The notes beneath the pieces were generated by a model. The model did not search any database and was not told the origin of the DNA. It saw only the letters and a list, made by a program, of their open reading frames with translations. Below are positions 50,917 through 59,858 of a DNA stretch of 63,097 nucleotides, in pieces (within the stretch, counting starts at the first letter, position 1; each line of letters starts with the position of its first letter). The DNA comes from an uncultured Balneola sp. (lineage in GTDB: Bacteria; Bacteroidota; Rhodothermia; Balneolales; Balneolaceae). Made by a program: the position numbers and the translations under genes. The stretch covers positions 1-63,097 of the forward strand of contig CABZVB010000010.1 of the NCBI GenBank assembly GCA_902529115.1, read 5' to 3'.

Positions 50917-50997
50917 AAATTATGCTATATTTTGAATGAATTAGAGTACCATAAATACAATGATTATGTGAATATAGTATCAATAATGACACATAAA

Positions 50998-51032
50998 TTC
51001 TTAAGTATGAACTCATTTACTCTACTTAAGAA
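50998..51032. repeat. 10-bp inverted repeat (TTCTTAAGTA / TACTTAAGAA)
   Basis: The arms at 50998-51007 and 51023-51032 are perfect reverse complements around a 15-base spacer, and each arm contains CTTAAG. The position, 80-115 bp upstream of lysA in a divergent promoter region, would suit a dimeric regulator site or an RNA hairpin in a leader. There is no T-run on either side. Confidence 0.4.
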
Positions 51033-51190
51033 ATATACACATATAGAGGAAAAAATATAGATTAAGCCTTATTATCATGATGGAATCTTATTTAAAAATG
51101 CTAGCATTCTAAATGATTGCTAGCCGTACATCTAAGGCATAACCATATATACAGATTGCCTACACAGCCGCAAATATTTTAAAGGACTAA

Positions 51191-51247
51191 ATGTGCCAAT
51201 GTGCAGAAGCATTGAAAGATAAATTATTATTGGACGCTAATTGTTGA
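51191..51247 (+). CDS. Possible 18-residue small ORF
   Basis: ATG 51191 is preceded by AAAGGA (51181-51186) at a workable distance. The frame encodes MCQCAEALKDKLLLDANC with three Cys and ends TGA at 51245-51247, followed by a weak AATT hairpin and a T-rich stretch. It could be a leader peptide upstream of the permease gene, a small functional peptide, or chance. It is too short for coding statistics. Confidence 0.25.
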   Translation: MCQCAEALKDKLLLDANC

Positions 51248-51366
51248 ATTATTTTTTATTCTATATTACCAAAGCAATACGATGAGTATATTAAATAACT
51301 CTACTTTCATTGCCCGTCCGATAATTTTTTCACGTGAGAGTTGTCATATAAATAAAATGATACATT

Positions 51367-53457
51367 ATGGCTAAGAAAGAACGACTATCAAAAAAATTGA
51401 CCTTATTCGATGTGTATGCTGTTAGTACGGGTGCTATGTTTAGCTCTGGATTCTTTTTACTACCAGGTATTGCAGCAATGGAAACAGGTAATAGTGTGTA
51501 TTTGAGTTATTTAGTCGCTGGATTCTTAATATTACCATCAATGCTTACCGTGGCAGAACTTTCAACAGCTATGCCAAGAGCAGGCGGAGCTTATTATTTT
51601 TTAGATCGTAGTCTGGGTCCATTAGTGGGTACAATTGGTGGCTTAGGCTCATGGATAGCTCTTATCTTTAAAAGCGCATTTGCATTAATTGGAATGGGCG
51701 CTTATCTGAGTCTATATATTGATGTCCCTATGTTACCTTTAGCACTTGTTCTAACTGCCGTTTTCGGGGTGTTAAATGTATTTGGTGCAAAGGAAACAGC
51801 TTTTTTACAACGCCTCCTTGTATCGGCTTTAGTCTTAATTATGGGTTATTTCCTGCTAGAGGGGGTTGAATATTTAACCGGTAATTCTCTACTACCAGAA
51901 ATGCAAAAGGATAATTTTTTAACTAACGGATTAAGTGGTTTTGCTTCGACTGTGGGCTTAGTTTTTGTTTCTTATGCTGGGTTGACAAAAGTTGCGAGTA
52001 TATCTGAAGAGGTACAGAATCCAGATAAAGCAATTCCTTTAGGGATGACCTTATCATTATTGACGGCTAGCTTAGTCTATGTATTAGGTGTTTTTATAAT
52101 GGTTAAAGTTCTGCCTGCATCAACATTATTTTCGAGTTTGACACCCGTAACGGATGCGGGACAAGTAGTCATTACATGGATACCTGAATCAATTGGTATT
52201 CTATTAATTATTGTGGCAGCTATTGCGGCATTTGCATCGACCGGTAATGCCGGTATTATGTCGGCCTCAAGATATCCTTTAGCCATGAGTAGAGATGGTC
52301 TTATGCCAACTATTTTTGGTAAAATTGGTCGTTTTGAAACACCTCATATTTCTGTTATCAGTACCACTTTTGTAATGATATTGGTTCTTTTACTCTTCGA
52401 TGTAGAAGCAGTAGCTAAGTTGGCTAGTGCGTTCCAATTACTGCTATTTTTTCTACTTAATCTAGCAGTTGTAGTGATGCGAGAGAGTAAAATTGAAGCC
52501 TATAAACCAGGATTTAGTTCACCGCTTTATCCTTGGGTACAAGTACTTGGCATGGTAATTTCTTTATTGTTGATTGCGCAAATGGGGTTTCTAGCTGTTG
52601 GTTTGACAGGAACTTTAATTATCATCTGTATTGCTTGGTATTTTTATTATGCCCAGGGAAAAGTTAAGAGACAAGGAGCTATCTATCACGTTCATGCCCG
52701 ATTAGGTCAAATGCGCAATGAAGCATTAGAGCATGAATTGATGACGATAATCAATGAAAAGAACATGGATAGCTCTATGACTTATCAAGAGGTTATTGCA
52801 CGCTCTGAGATCATAAGAGCTCAGTCCAAGGATCGAAATCTAGATGTATTATCGAAAAAAGCGGTGCAGAGTCTAGAGCATAGACTTCAAAAAGAGAATA
52901 ATTTAGAAACGGGTTGGGCTTCAGCACTCACTGATATAGCGATACAAGCCACAAGATTGAAACAAGGGGTTTATTTCAAGTATGTCCAACTTGAAGGATT
53001 ACGCATGCCGGAAATGGTTGCGATTCAGTGCCAAGGTGGCTTAACAATGCCAGCATTTGGGGAAGAAAAAATTCATGCCCTTATTTTTTTAGTAACCCCA
53101 GAAGAACAACCTCTGTTACATATGAGAATCATTGGCCATATGGCTGAATTGATTGAGGCAGAAGAATTTTTAGATCGCTGGGTCTCGGCGAAGAATGAAC
53201 GATCTCTCAAAGAGGTACTTTTGAGTGATGAACGACTCATTCACATACGCTTAAGGAAAAATAACCAATCAAGTGTCTGGATAGATAAAGAAATTATGGA
53301 AATGGAATTACCGGGTGAATGCCTAGTTACTATTATTGAGCGAAAAAAAGAAATTATCATACCCAAAGGAAGAACTAAGATGCAGGAAGGAGATGTGTTA
53401 TCAATTCTTGGATATCCGAACGATATTAAAGAACTGCGAGAGTGGTTAGAACATTAA
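51367..53457 (+). CDS. APC-family amino acid permease fused to EIIA-like and RCK_C domains
   Basis: 696 residues. Residues ~1-435 are an APC-type transporter with about 12 helices (FDVYAVSTGAMFSSGFFLLPG, VAELSTAMPRAGGAYYF, SISEEVQNPDKAIPLG). After a helical linker, ~490-610 align with a PTS EIIA type 2 domain (IHALIFLVTPEEQPLLHMRIIGHMAEL as key block, cited here in part). The phospho-acceptor motif AIPHAR reads AIQATRL, so the catalytic His is missing. Residues ~618-696 match an RCK_C/TrkA-C ligand-binding domain (ECLVTIIERKKEIIIPKG, EGDVLSILG). It likely imports or exchanges amino acids under control of a small ligand sensed by the cytoplasmic tail. Transcribed alone. Confidence 0.85.
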   Translation: MAKKERLSKKLTLFDVYAVSTGAMFSSGFFLLPGIAAMETGNSVYLSYLVAGFLILPSMLTVAELSTAMPRAGGAYYFLDRSLGPLVGTIGGLGSWIALIFKSAFALIGMGAYLSLYIDVPMLPLALVLTAVFGVLNVFGAKETAFLQRLLVSALVLIMGYFLLEGVEYLTGNSLLPEMQKDNFLTNGLSGFASTVGLVFVSYAGLTKVASISEEVQNPDKAIPLGMTLSLLTASLVYVLGVFIMVKVLPASTLFSSLTPVTDAGQVVITWIPESIGILLIIVAAIAAFASTGNAGIMSASRYPLAMSRDGLMPTIFGKIGRFETPHISVISTTFVMILVLLLFDVEAVAKLASAFQLLLFFLLNLAVVVMRESKIEAYKPGFSSPLYPWVQVLGMVISLLLIAQMGFLAVGLTGTLIIICIAWYFYYAQGKVKRQGAIYHVHARLGQMRNEALEHELMTIINEKNMDSSMTYQEVIARSEIIRAQSKDRNLDVLSKKAVQSLEHRLQKENNLETGWASALTDIAIQATRLKQGVYFKYVQLEGLRMPEMVAIQCQGGLTMPAFGEEKIHALIFLVTPEEQPLLHMRIIGHMAELIEAEEFLDRWVSAKNERSLKEVLLSDERLIHIRLRKNNQSSVWIDKEIMEMELPGECLVTIIERKKEIIIPKGRTKMQEGDVLSILGYPNDIKELREWLEH

Positions 53458-53517
53458 GACCAACAAGCTGGCTCATTAGACTTTTAAATTAGCTGACTCT
53501 AGTGATTAATGGTTAAT

Positions 53518-54825
53518 TTAGCTCTTTTTGTCGGCTAAAACAGTAGTAACAATTTCACTGGCACTAATGGCTACTTCATTACTCTCGGTCATGTTACGCA
53601 GGATGAATGTTCCAGTATTAAGCTCATTTTCTCCAACAATTAGTGTAAAGCGGCTAAGTTCTCGGTTTGCCTCCTTCATTTGAGCTTTCATGGACTTTCC
53701 TGTGTAGTCCATACTAGCTGATAAACAATGGGTCCGTAATTCCGGTAAAATACTTAATGCCCAATTACGTGCATCTTCTCCTAAACTAACAATATATATA
53801 TCAAGTGCTGATTTTTTTGCCAAGGATATCTTTAATTCTTTACAAGCAATAAGTAATCGCTCCATTCCTGCCGCAAAACCAACTGCAGGTGTGGGTTTAC
53901 CCCCAATTTCTTCTACTAATAAATCGTAACGGCCACCACCGGCTAAGGCGTCTTGTGATCCTAAATCTGGGCTGTTAAGTTCGAATGCAGTACGCGTATA
54001 ATAGTCCATACCACGCACCAAATGAGGATCTATCTCAAAGGCTATATCGAGCGATTCTAAGCCACGTTTTACCTGTTCAAAATGAATGGAGGAATCTTCA
54101 TTCAAATAGTCTTGTATTATAGGGGCTTTGGCTATGAATTCTTGGTCTTCAGGTTCTTTGGAATCTAGAATCCGCATTGGATTTTTATCTAACCTTTGCT
54201 GTGATAGCTCACTTAATTGAGATCGTTTAGGCTCCAGATAGTCTCTAAGTACTTGTTTATAGAGTTCGCGACTTTCAGGATCTCCCACCGAATTAAGCTT
54301 AAGGGTGAAATTTTTAATCCCGATACGTTGATAAATGCGCATCATGAAAGCAATAGTTTCTATATCTGCAACAGGATCAGAACTACCAATAACCTCCAAG
54401 CCAAATTGATGAAATTGACGTTGCCGGCCTTTTTGGGGACGTTCGGCACGAAACATTGGACCTATGTAATAAAGTTTTTGGATGCCACCGCGCTGGTCTA
54501 GATGATGTTGTACGTAAGAGCGAACTACAGGTGCGGTTAATTCTGGTCGAAGTACGTAGTGTGTATCACCTTTTTTAAAGGCAAAGATTTCTTTAGTAAC
54601 AATATCGGTAAGTTGTCCGACACCTCGCCTGATGAGCTCGGTGGGTTCTAAAATAGGTGTTCGAATTTCCTGAAAATTAAACTTGGCTGCTTCTTCGTGA
54701 ATAATTTGTTCCAATGCTCGCCAGGATGGAGTTTCTTCTGGTAGAATATCTACCATTCCAAGTGGGGTGCTGAATGAAGGCTTAGCCATAGAGTATGATT
54801 TTGTTGTATCCTGAAGATATGTCAT
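53518..54825 (-). CDS. hisS: Histidyl-tRNA synthetase
   Basis: Class II aminoacyl-tRNA synthetase. The 435-residue form starts at 54825, but the second ATG at 54789 (MAKPSFSTPLGM) better fits the family and gives 423 residues. Motif 1 region FQEIRTPILEPTELI, motif 2 MFRAERPQKGRQRQFHQ, the HisA box LVRGMDYYTRTAFE, and motif 3 AVGFAAGMERLL are all present. The C-terminal anticodon-binding domain contains the typical YTGKSMKAQMKEANR stretch. The gene precedes the flippase on the map but is downstream of it on the minus strand (49-bp gap). Confidence 0.97.
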   Translation of the reverse strand: MTYLQDTTKSYSMAKPSFSTPLGMVDILPEETPSWRALEQIIHEEAAKFNFQEIRTPILEPTELIRRGVGQLTDIVTKEIFAFKKGDTHYVLRPELTAPVVRSYVQHHLDQRGGIQKLYYIGPMFRAERPQKGRQRQFHQFGLEVIGSSDPVADIETIAFMMRIYQRIGIKNFTLKLNSVGDPESRELYKQVLRDYLEPKRSQLSELSQQRLDKNPMRILDSKEPEDQEFIAKAPIIQDYLNEDSSIHFEQVKRGLESLDIAFEIDPHLVRGMDYYTRTAFELNSPDLGSQDALAGGGRYDLLVEEIGGKPTPAVGFAAGMERLLIACKELKISLAKKSALDIYIVSLGEDARNWALSILPELRTHCLSASMDYTGKSMKAQMKEANRELSRFTLIVGENELNTGTFILRNMTESNEVAISASEIVTTVLADKKS

Positions 54826-54874
54826 AAAGAGGTCTGAAAATAACAGGTATTTTTTAAAACTGGTTTGTAAGGAT

Positions 54875-56353
54875 TTATTTTTTCAGAGTTAATTTAACCA
54901 CTAAATTTTTAATAGTTGAGTTAAATTCGTTCGATAAACGAAACTTGTAGGCAAGCCCTAAGTAGGTTGTTCCCAGTATAATGGACCTTATGATAATTGA
55001 AAAGATAGGGTGGATGCCGATGTTAATGTATTCACCTAAGAAATAACAAATAAGACCAAGTACTGCAATAGACAGCGTATGCCATTTGAAAGGTTGAATG
55101 CGTAGAACTACCCAGAGGAATATGGTTTTGATGAGGTTATATAGTCCAACAGAAGTGGCAGTTGCAATTGCCGCACCCATTAAGCCATATCTCGGTATCA
55201 AAAAGTAGTTGAGTAGTACAGCTGCAATCATGAGTATTAATGAAGAGATAAAATCAAACCTAAAGTATTTAGAGGTTATGATGATTTGTCCATTTGAGCC
55301 TGTTGCTAAATCAAACAGATAAGCAAGACCCAGTACGGCAATAATGGGTTTACCTTCTGAAAATTCGTTTGGTAATATACGATATAAGTCATCTAGGCTT
55401 GTTAAAATACCAACGTAAATAATTAAAGAGAAGAGTAATTGATTTATGGAAGATTGAGTATAAAGCCGTTTAACTTCGGCAAGGTTATTTTCATTAAATG
55501 ACTTTGTAAGAATAGGGTGGATAATTTTAGCCAAACTTTTTCGCGGAACGGTGATAACAGTACCCATATACATGGCTAAGGCATAGATACCAGCGTTTTC
55601 AAGTCCTTCGAACATATCAACCATTATTAAATCAATATTGCTCACTAAAATCATGGTGAAGCCACTAAAAAAAGCGAAGAAACTGTAAGTAAACGTTTCT
55701 TTTAAGTTAAAAGGGCTATCTGCTTTAATTGTAGTAGGCAGATAATGTTTTTGGCTTAAGCTGTATACCAATAAAATGAGCATATTTATCAAATAGGCAC
55801 CAACAAAACCTAACATAAAATGCGGAAAACTGAGTATATCAAAAAAGTAAAGAACTAAAAAAATGAGAATAAGTATTCTTAGTAGTACATCCTGTAAAAA
55901 AGTGGCAAAAACGGTATCTAGTGAAGCTTTTATAAAAGCGGAAAAAAGTGAGAAAGTAGTACTTGCGAAAACCATAGGTATTACCAGCCATAGGTAAACT
56001 TCGAGAAGGGGTGAGTCGGCATATAAACTAAGCCAATGGGATTCAAAGAAGAAATAAGAAGTCACATAAATGGTGAGGATAAAAAAGGAAGGGCTGATGA
56101 CTCTTCTGAAAAATATACTTCTAACTCCCTGATCTTTTTCTAATGTTGGTACAAATTTTAGTATAGTATTCGGGATGCCAAGTGTGATTATCTGGCTACT
56201 AATGGTTGTAATAGCGATTAAGCTTCTGGTTAGTCCATATTTTTCGGCTCCCAAAATATGAGGAAATAAAAAGATAGTGGATATTAGACCTAGCCCGATA
56301 CCTAAGTAAGTTAAGGATGCGTTCCGAATACTCTGTTTAATTATAATACCCAA
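54875..56353 (-). CDS. Wzx-type polysaccharide flippase (MOP superfamily)
   Basis: 492 residues with about 14 hydrophobic helices and no soluble domain. The start (IRNASLTYLGIGLGLISTIFLFPHILG) and the internal GAAIATATSVGLYNLI block are typical of oligosaccharide flippases of the MVF/Wzx kind, which move undecaprenyl-linked repeat units across the inner membrane. It is divergent from, and 95 bp away from, the Fuc4NAc transferase gene. A shared regulatory region and a role in flipping the Fuc4NAc-containing lipid intermediate are therefore a reasonable inference. E. coli WzxE is shorter (~416 residues), so this is not a close orthologue by size. Confidence 0.85.
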   Translation of the reverse strand: MGIIIKQSIRNASLTYLGIGLGLISTIFLFPHILGAEKYGLTRSLIAITTISSQIITLGIPNTILKFVPTLEKDQGVRSIFFRRVISPSFFILTIYVTSYFFFESHWLSLYADSPLLEVYLWLVIPMVFASTTFSLFSAFIKASLDTVFATFLQDVLLRILILIFLVLYFFDILSFPHFMLGFVGAYLINMLILLVYSLSQKHYLPTTIKADSPFNLKETFTYSFFAFFSGFTMILVSNIDLIMVDMFEGLENAGIYALAMYMGTVITVPRKSLAKIIHPILTKSFNENNLAEVKRLYTQSSINQLLFSLIIYVGILTSLDDLYRILPNEFSEGKPIIAVLGLAYLFDLATGSNGQIIITSKYFRFDFISSLILMIAAVLLNYFLIPRYGLMGAAIATATSVGLYNLIKTIFLWVVLRIQPFKWHTLSIAVLGLICYFLGEYINIGIHPIFSIIIRSIILGTTYLGLAYKFRLSNEFNSTIKNLVVKLTLKK

Positions 56354-56448
56354 ATAGTATATGCCTTGGTCTAAGTAATATTGAATGAAATATACACATA
56401 ATTATTTTTTACCTTGCGCTCGCCACAATCAGGTACTTAAATCGTTAG

Positions 56449-57540
56449 ATGATTAAAAATTACATTGTACATATCGGCACTGAAAGTGTTCTCATCCGGG
56501 ATTTTATCGACTTTGTTAATGAGGTTGATGGTGAGAATAGTCACCTTTATTTCATGTGGAAAAAGAAAAATGCTCACTTGATGTCTAGTAGCCAATGCAT
56601 AGTGCTTCAAAAGTACTCTCTGTTTAGCTTGATGCTACAGCCCCACTTCTTATGGCGGTTCTTTAAAGAATTAAGTCGTGCTGATAAAGTAATCCTTCAT
56701 GGACTCAATGAATTATTTACCATGATTGCAATTCTTTTGATCCCGTCATTATTTCGAAAAAAAGGGGTTTGGTTTTACTGGGGGGCAGAATTACATAAGT
56801 TTAAAAAGTCCAAGACTAATCTTAAAAATAGATTCTTGTTGTCTATTCAAAGAAAGGCAGTTCAGAATATTGGTTATTTAGCAGTAGGAATGCCTAGCGA
56901 GTATAATGATATCAAAGCATTTTTTAATACGAACTCTAAGCCTATTTGGTCATTCAAATATCCAAGTAATATGTTTGATTGCACAGAAGAGCTTGAGCAA
57001 AAATCCGTTGACTTTATTCAACAGACTTCATTGAAAATAATGATTGGTCATTCGGCTGATCCATCAAATGAGCATTTGAAATTACTACATCTACTCAATC
57101 AACTTTTATCGACTAAAGATGATTTCTCTTTGTACATGCCATTATCATATGGGCAGAACGTGAATTTAGGGGAAATCAAAAGCACAGGGTATAAATTATT
57201 TGGGGATAGGTTTGTTCCTATTTTAAATCTTTTGTTTTTAAGTGATTACAGAAGTTATTTATCAGAAATTAACATGGCTATATTCCCACAAAAAAGGCAA
57301 CAAGGTATGGGGAATATTACTTATTTATTAGCAAATGGGGCCACTGTTTATTTGCACCCAGAGGCAAATCATTCCGTATATTTCAAAAAATTGGGCATCA
57401 CTATAGCCTCATCGGAGGAGATCACATTAAAACCAATTTCAGAAGCTGACTCCACATCAAATCGTAGAATAATGGCAGAAGTTTTCTCAAAAGAAACATT
57501 AACCAAGCAATTACTAGATCTTTTCAATAACGAATGTTAG
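56449..57540 (+). CDS. GT56-family (WecF-like) dTDP-Fuc4NAc glycosyltransferase
   Basis: A 363-residue peripheral glycosyltransferase. In E. coli WecF adds 4-acetamido-4,6-dideoxygalactose from dTDP-Fuc4NAc to lipid II of enterobacterial common antigen. Diagnostic blocks: VILHGLNE, VWFYWGAELHKFK, IMIGHSADPSNEHLKLL, YMPLSYGQNV, and MAIFPQKRQQGMGN (the late RQQG-GN motif). No signal peptide. The last seven bases overlap the wecE gene (57534-57540), so translation is coupled. The WecE and WecD homologues downstream support the donor assignment. Acceptor lipid unknown here. Confidence 0.82.
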   Translation: MIKNYIVHIGTESVLIRDFIDFVNEVDGENSHLYFMWKKKNAHLMSSSQCIVLQKYSLFSLMLQPHFLWRFFKELSRADKVILHGLNELFTMIAILLIPSLFRKKGVWFYWGAELHKFKKSKTNLKNRFLLSIQRKAVQNIGYLAVGMPSEYNDIKAFFNTNSKPIWSFKYPSNMFDCTEELEQKSVDFIQQTSLKIMIGHSADPSNEHLKLLHLLNQLLSTKDDFSLYMPLSYGQNVNLGEIKSTGYKLFGDRFVPILNLLFLSDYRSYLSEINMAIFPQKRQQGMGNITYLLANGATVYLHPEANHSVYFKKLGITIASSEEITLKPISEADSTSNRRIMAEVFSKETLTKQLLDLFNNEC

Positions 57541-58670
57541 AAAGAATACCATTTAACAGACAGAATTTGTTTGGGCCAGAACTAAGGTACATAGAAGATG
57601 CATATCTAAGGAATAAGGTTTCAGGGGATGGATTTTATACACATTGGTGTCAATCATTTTTAGAAGAGAAATTTGGATTTGATAAAGTACTACTGACCAC
57701 AAGCGGAACACATGCCATTGAAATGGCTATGTTACTTATAGATATTGGACCAGGAGACGAGGTGATTATGCCTTCGTACACCTTTGTATCAACGGCAAAT
57801 GCTGTAGTCTTAAGAGGAGCTAAACCCGTATTTGTTGATATCCGTCCTGATACTCAAAATATAGATGAGACGTTGATTGAACAAGCTATCACCACACGTA
57901 CAAAGGCAATCATGCCCGTACACTATGCGGGGGTCAGTTGTGAAATGGACACCATTATGGATATTGCATACAGGCATAAACTATGGGTAGTAGAAGATGC
58001 CGCACAGGGAATTAACGCACGATACAAGGAAAAATATTTAGGAGGGATTGGTCATTTAGGCTGCTATTCATTCCACGAAACCAAGAACATTTCCATGGGA
58101 GAGGGTGGTGCATTAATTATCAATGATTCTGCTCTGAAAGTTAGAGCTGAGATTATTAGAGAAAAAGGAACCAACAGGAGTAAGTTTTATAGAGGAGAGG
58201 TAGATAAATATTCATGGGTAGACATAGGGTCAAGTTTTTTGCCATCTGATATTAACGCAGCCGTTCTGAAGGCTCAGCTAGAGCATTTGGATGAGATTCA
58301 AACTAAAAGGAATGAACTTTATCAACGATACTATAAGGCTTTTTCAGGCATTGATGCCCAGTCAATAACCCTTCCGGTTGTGCCTAATAGTGTTGTATCA
58401 AATGCCCATATGTTCTATTTATTACTAGATAGTCAAGAACAAAGAAATGACTTTATAAGGTATATGAAAAGTAAAAATATCCTTGTTGTTTTTCATTATG
58501 TGCCACTGCATAGCAGTAATTTTGCCCACCAAAATTTGGATCAATATCAATTACCTAGTACGGTAGAAAACGCTCAAAAACTCGTTCGTTTACCTATTTT
58601 TTATAGATTAACTTATGACGAGCAACAACGAGTAATTGGTGCAGCACATTTTTTTTTAACACATAACTAA
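57534..58670 (+). CDS. wecE: dTDP-4-amino-4,6-dideoxygalactose transaminase (WecE/RffA-like)
   Basis: 378-residue DegT/DnrJ/EryC1-family PLP enzyme that aminates dTDP-4-keto-6-deoxyglucose to dTDP-Fuc4N with glutamate as donor. The match to E. coli WecE is striking over long blocks: GDEVIMPSYTFVSTANA, FVDIRPDTQNIDETLIE, MPVHYAGVSCEMDTIM, VVEDAAQG (Asp155), YSFHETKN with Schiff-base Lys184, REKGTNRSKFYRG, and the late VFHYVPLHSS. Overlaps the wecF-like gene by 7 bp. Upstream enzymes for dTDP-4-keto-6-deoxyglucose (RmlA, RmlB) are not in the window. Confidence 0.93.
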   Translation: MLERIPFNRQNLFGPELRYIEDAYLRNKVSGDGFYTHWCQSFLEEKFGFDKVLLTTSGTHAIEMAMLLIDIGPGDEVIMPSYTFVSTANAVVLRGAKPVFVDIRPDTQNIDETLIEQAITTRTKAIMPVHYAGVSCEMDTIMDIAYRHKLWVVEDAAQGINARYKEKYLGGIGHLGCYSFHETKNISMGEGGALIINDSALKVRAEIIREKGTNRSKFYRGEVDKYSWVDIGSSFLPSDINAAVLKAQLEHLDEIQTKRNELYQRYYKAFSGIDAQSITLPVVPNSVVSNAHMFYLLLDSQEQRNDFIRYMKSKNILVVFHYVPLHSSNFAHQNLDQYQLPSTVENAQKLVRLPIFYRLTYDEQQRVIGAAHFFLTHN

Positions 58671-58676
58671 TTTGAA

Positions 58677-59159
58677 ATGATTTCAGAAAACGCAAAGATC
58701 GGGAATAATGTAACGATACATCCTTTAGCTTTAGTTGAGGATGATGTTGAAATAGGTGACGGAACAACAATAGGACCATTCTGTATAGTAAGGCGAGGAG
58801 CAAAAATTGGGTCAAATTGTTCTTTCACAGCATATTGCGAAATAAGAGATGATGTTATCATTGGTAACAATACTAAGATGGGAAGTAGATGTACAATTTC
58901 AGCAAATGCAGTTATAGGCGATAATTGTTTGATTAAGTATTCATTTGTTTTAACAGATACACCCAATTTAGAAGAGAATGATGTTAAACAAGTAAAGGGT
59001 GTTGGGCATGGAAGTATGATTGGCGCTAATGTAACCCTTATGCCCAATACTTCAATTGGGAATAATTGCGTGATTGGTGCGTGCTCACAAGTTCGCGATG
59101 ATGTTCCTGATAATGAGATATGGTTTGGTAATCCCGCAAAACCTTACAAGAAAAAATGA
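58677..59159 (+). CDS. Left-handed beta-helix (hexapeptide) acyltransferase
   Basis: 160 residues made almost wholly of I/V-G-x-x-x-x hexapeptide turns (AKIGNNVTIHPLA, VEIGDGTTIGPF, AKIGSNCSFTAY, VIIGNNTKMGS), with a short loop (TDTPNLEENDVKQVKG) and the usual GNPAKPYKK ending. This is a trimeric acetyl/acyl-CoA-dependent transferase, like the FdtC/WlaI/PglD group that acylates amino or hydroxyl groups of sugar nucleotides. It sits between wecE and a WecD-like GNAT, six bases after wecE, and starts almost without a ribosome binding site. It could modify a second position of the same sugar or replace or back up the GNAT. Confidence 0.85.
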   Translation: MISENAKIGNNVTIHPLALVEDDVEIGDGTTIGPFCIVRRGAKIGSNCSFTAYCEIRDDVIIGNNTKMGSRCTISANAVIGDNCLIKYSFVLTDTPNLEENDVKQVKGVGHGSMIGANVTLMPNTSIGNNCVIGACSQVRDDVPDNEIWFGNPAKPYKKK

Positions 59160-59163
59160 GCCA

Positions 59164-59844
59164 ATGAAATTAGACCAATGGATGTCTGAGTTTTATGGGA
59201 TGCAGTGGTATCGATTAGATTCTTTGGATGATTCTAGGTTATGTAAGGAAGAAGGTCTCTATGAACTAAGGCTGTCAAGTGATGATTTTTCAGGAATAAT
59301 TGAGGCTCAAAAGAATGGATTTTCATTGGTAGAGTCTTTCATTGAATTTGAAACAAACGTTGAGCCAAATAATGATGAGTATGAAGGAATACGTTTAATG
59401 AATAAATCTGATCATACATTTATTTCAACATTGAATGAACAATCTATGTGTCAAAATGAGGGATATAGAACTAGATTTAATAACCCCCTTTATTTTGATG
59501 AGAGTGCTTGTAGAAAATATTATGGCGCAGCAATTACAAATAACATAAATGACCCAAATGTTTTAACTGCTGTTGTTGAAATGGGGAGAGAAGTGGTTGG
59601 CTTTTTTATGCTAAAAATCAATAATCAGCAAACATGTAAGGGATTGATGACAGGAGTCATTCCAAAAGCGCGTGGAAAAAAATTACACATTAAAATGCAG
59701 CAATTTCTCATTAATCATATAGGACATCCCTTTACTCTAATTAACACAACGCAGTTATCAAATTTTGCAGTAATAAAAAATCACATACGTTCGAGGCGAA
59801 GTTTATCTAAAATTGAACATATTTTTTATAAGAAAGTACAATAA
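59164..59844 (+). CDS. WecD-like GNAT N-acetyltransferase (dTDP-Fuc4N acetylation)
   Basis: 226 residues from ATG 59164, four bases after the previous stop; a longer start at 59074 would run through that gene's reading region and is unlikely. The N-terminal half (residue ~45, NGFSLVESFIEFE) matches E. coli WecD's 'LGFSLVEGEVDL' block, and the C-terminal GNAT part has the acetyl-CoA loop area GVIPKARGKKLHIKMQ, followed by NTTQLSNFAVIKNHI, which aligns with WecD's TQ..N.AALK..I. WecD (224 residues) acetylates dTDP-Fuc4N to dTDP-Fuc4NAc. Sequence similarity is modest. With WecE and WecF homologues alongside, the assignment is strong by context. Markedly AT-rich. Confidence 0.75.
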   Translation: MKLDQWMSEFYGMQWYRLDSLDDSRLCKEEGLYELRLSSDDFSGIIEAQKNGFSLVESFIEFETNVEPNNDEYEGIRLMNKSDHTFISTLNEQSMCQNEGYRTRFNNPLYFDESACRKYYGAAITNNINDPNVLTAVVEMGREVVGFFMLKINNQQTCKGLMTGVIPKARGKKLHIKMQQFLINHIGHPFTLINTTQLSNFAVIKNHIRSRRSLSKIEHIFYKKVQ

Positions 59845-59858
59845 CCTAAATTAACCCT

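Larger units (their letters stand above)
50917..51366. other. Divergent intergenic region (450 bp) between lysA and the APC permease
   Basis: Very AT-rich. It holds an inverted repeat (50998-51032) and one short frame with a ribosome binding site (51191-51247), both listed separately. Promoters for both flanking genes must lie here, but none could be assigned. No riboswitch fold was recognised. Confidence 0.5.

Noticed and set aside
50917-51366. Lysine riboswitch upstream of lysA
   Set aside because: The region is AT-rich with only one 10-bp inverted repeat and lacks the conserved multi-helix core.
59074-59844. Longer start for the WecD-like GNAT gene
   Set aside because: Would overlap 86 bp of the hexapeptide gene; ATG 59164 gives the family's normal length (226 vs 224 residues in E. 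coli WecD).
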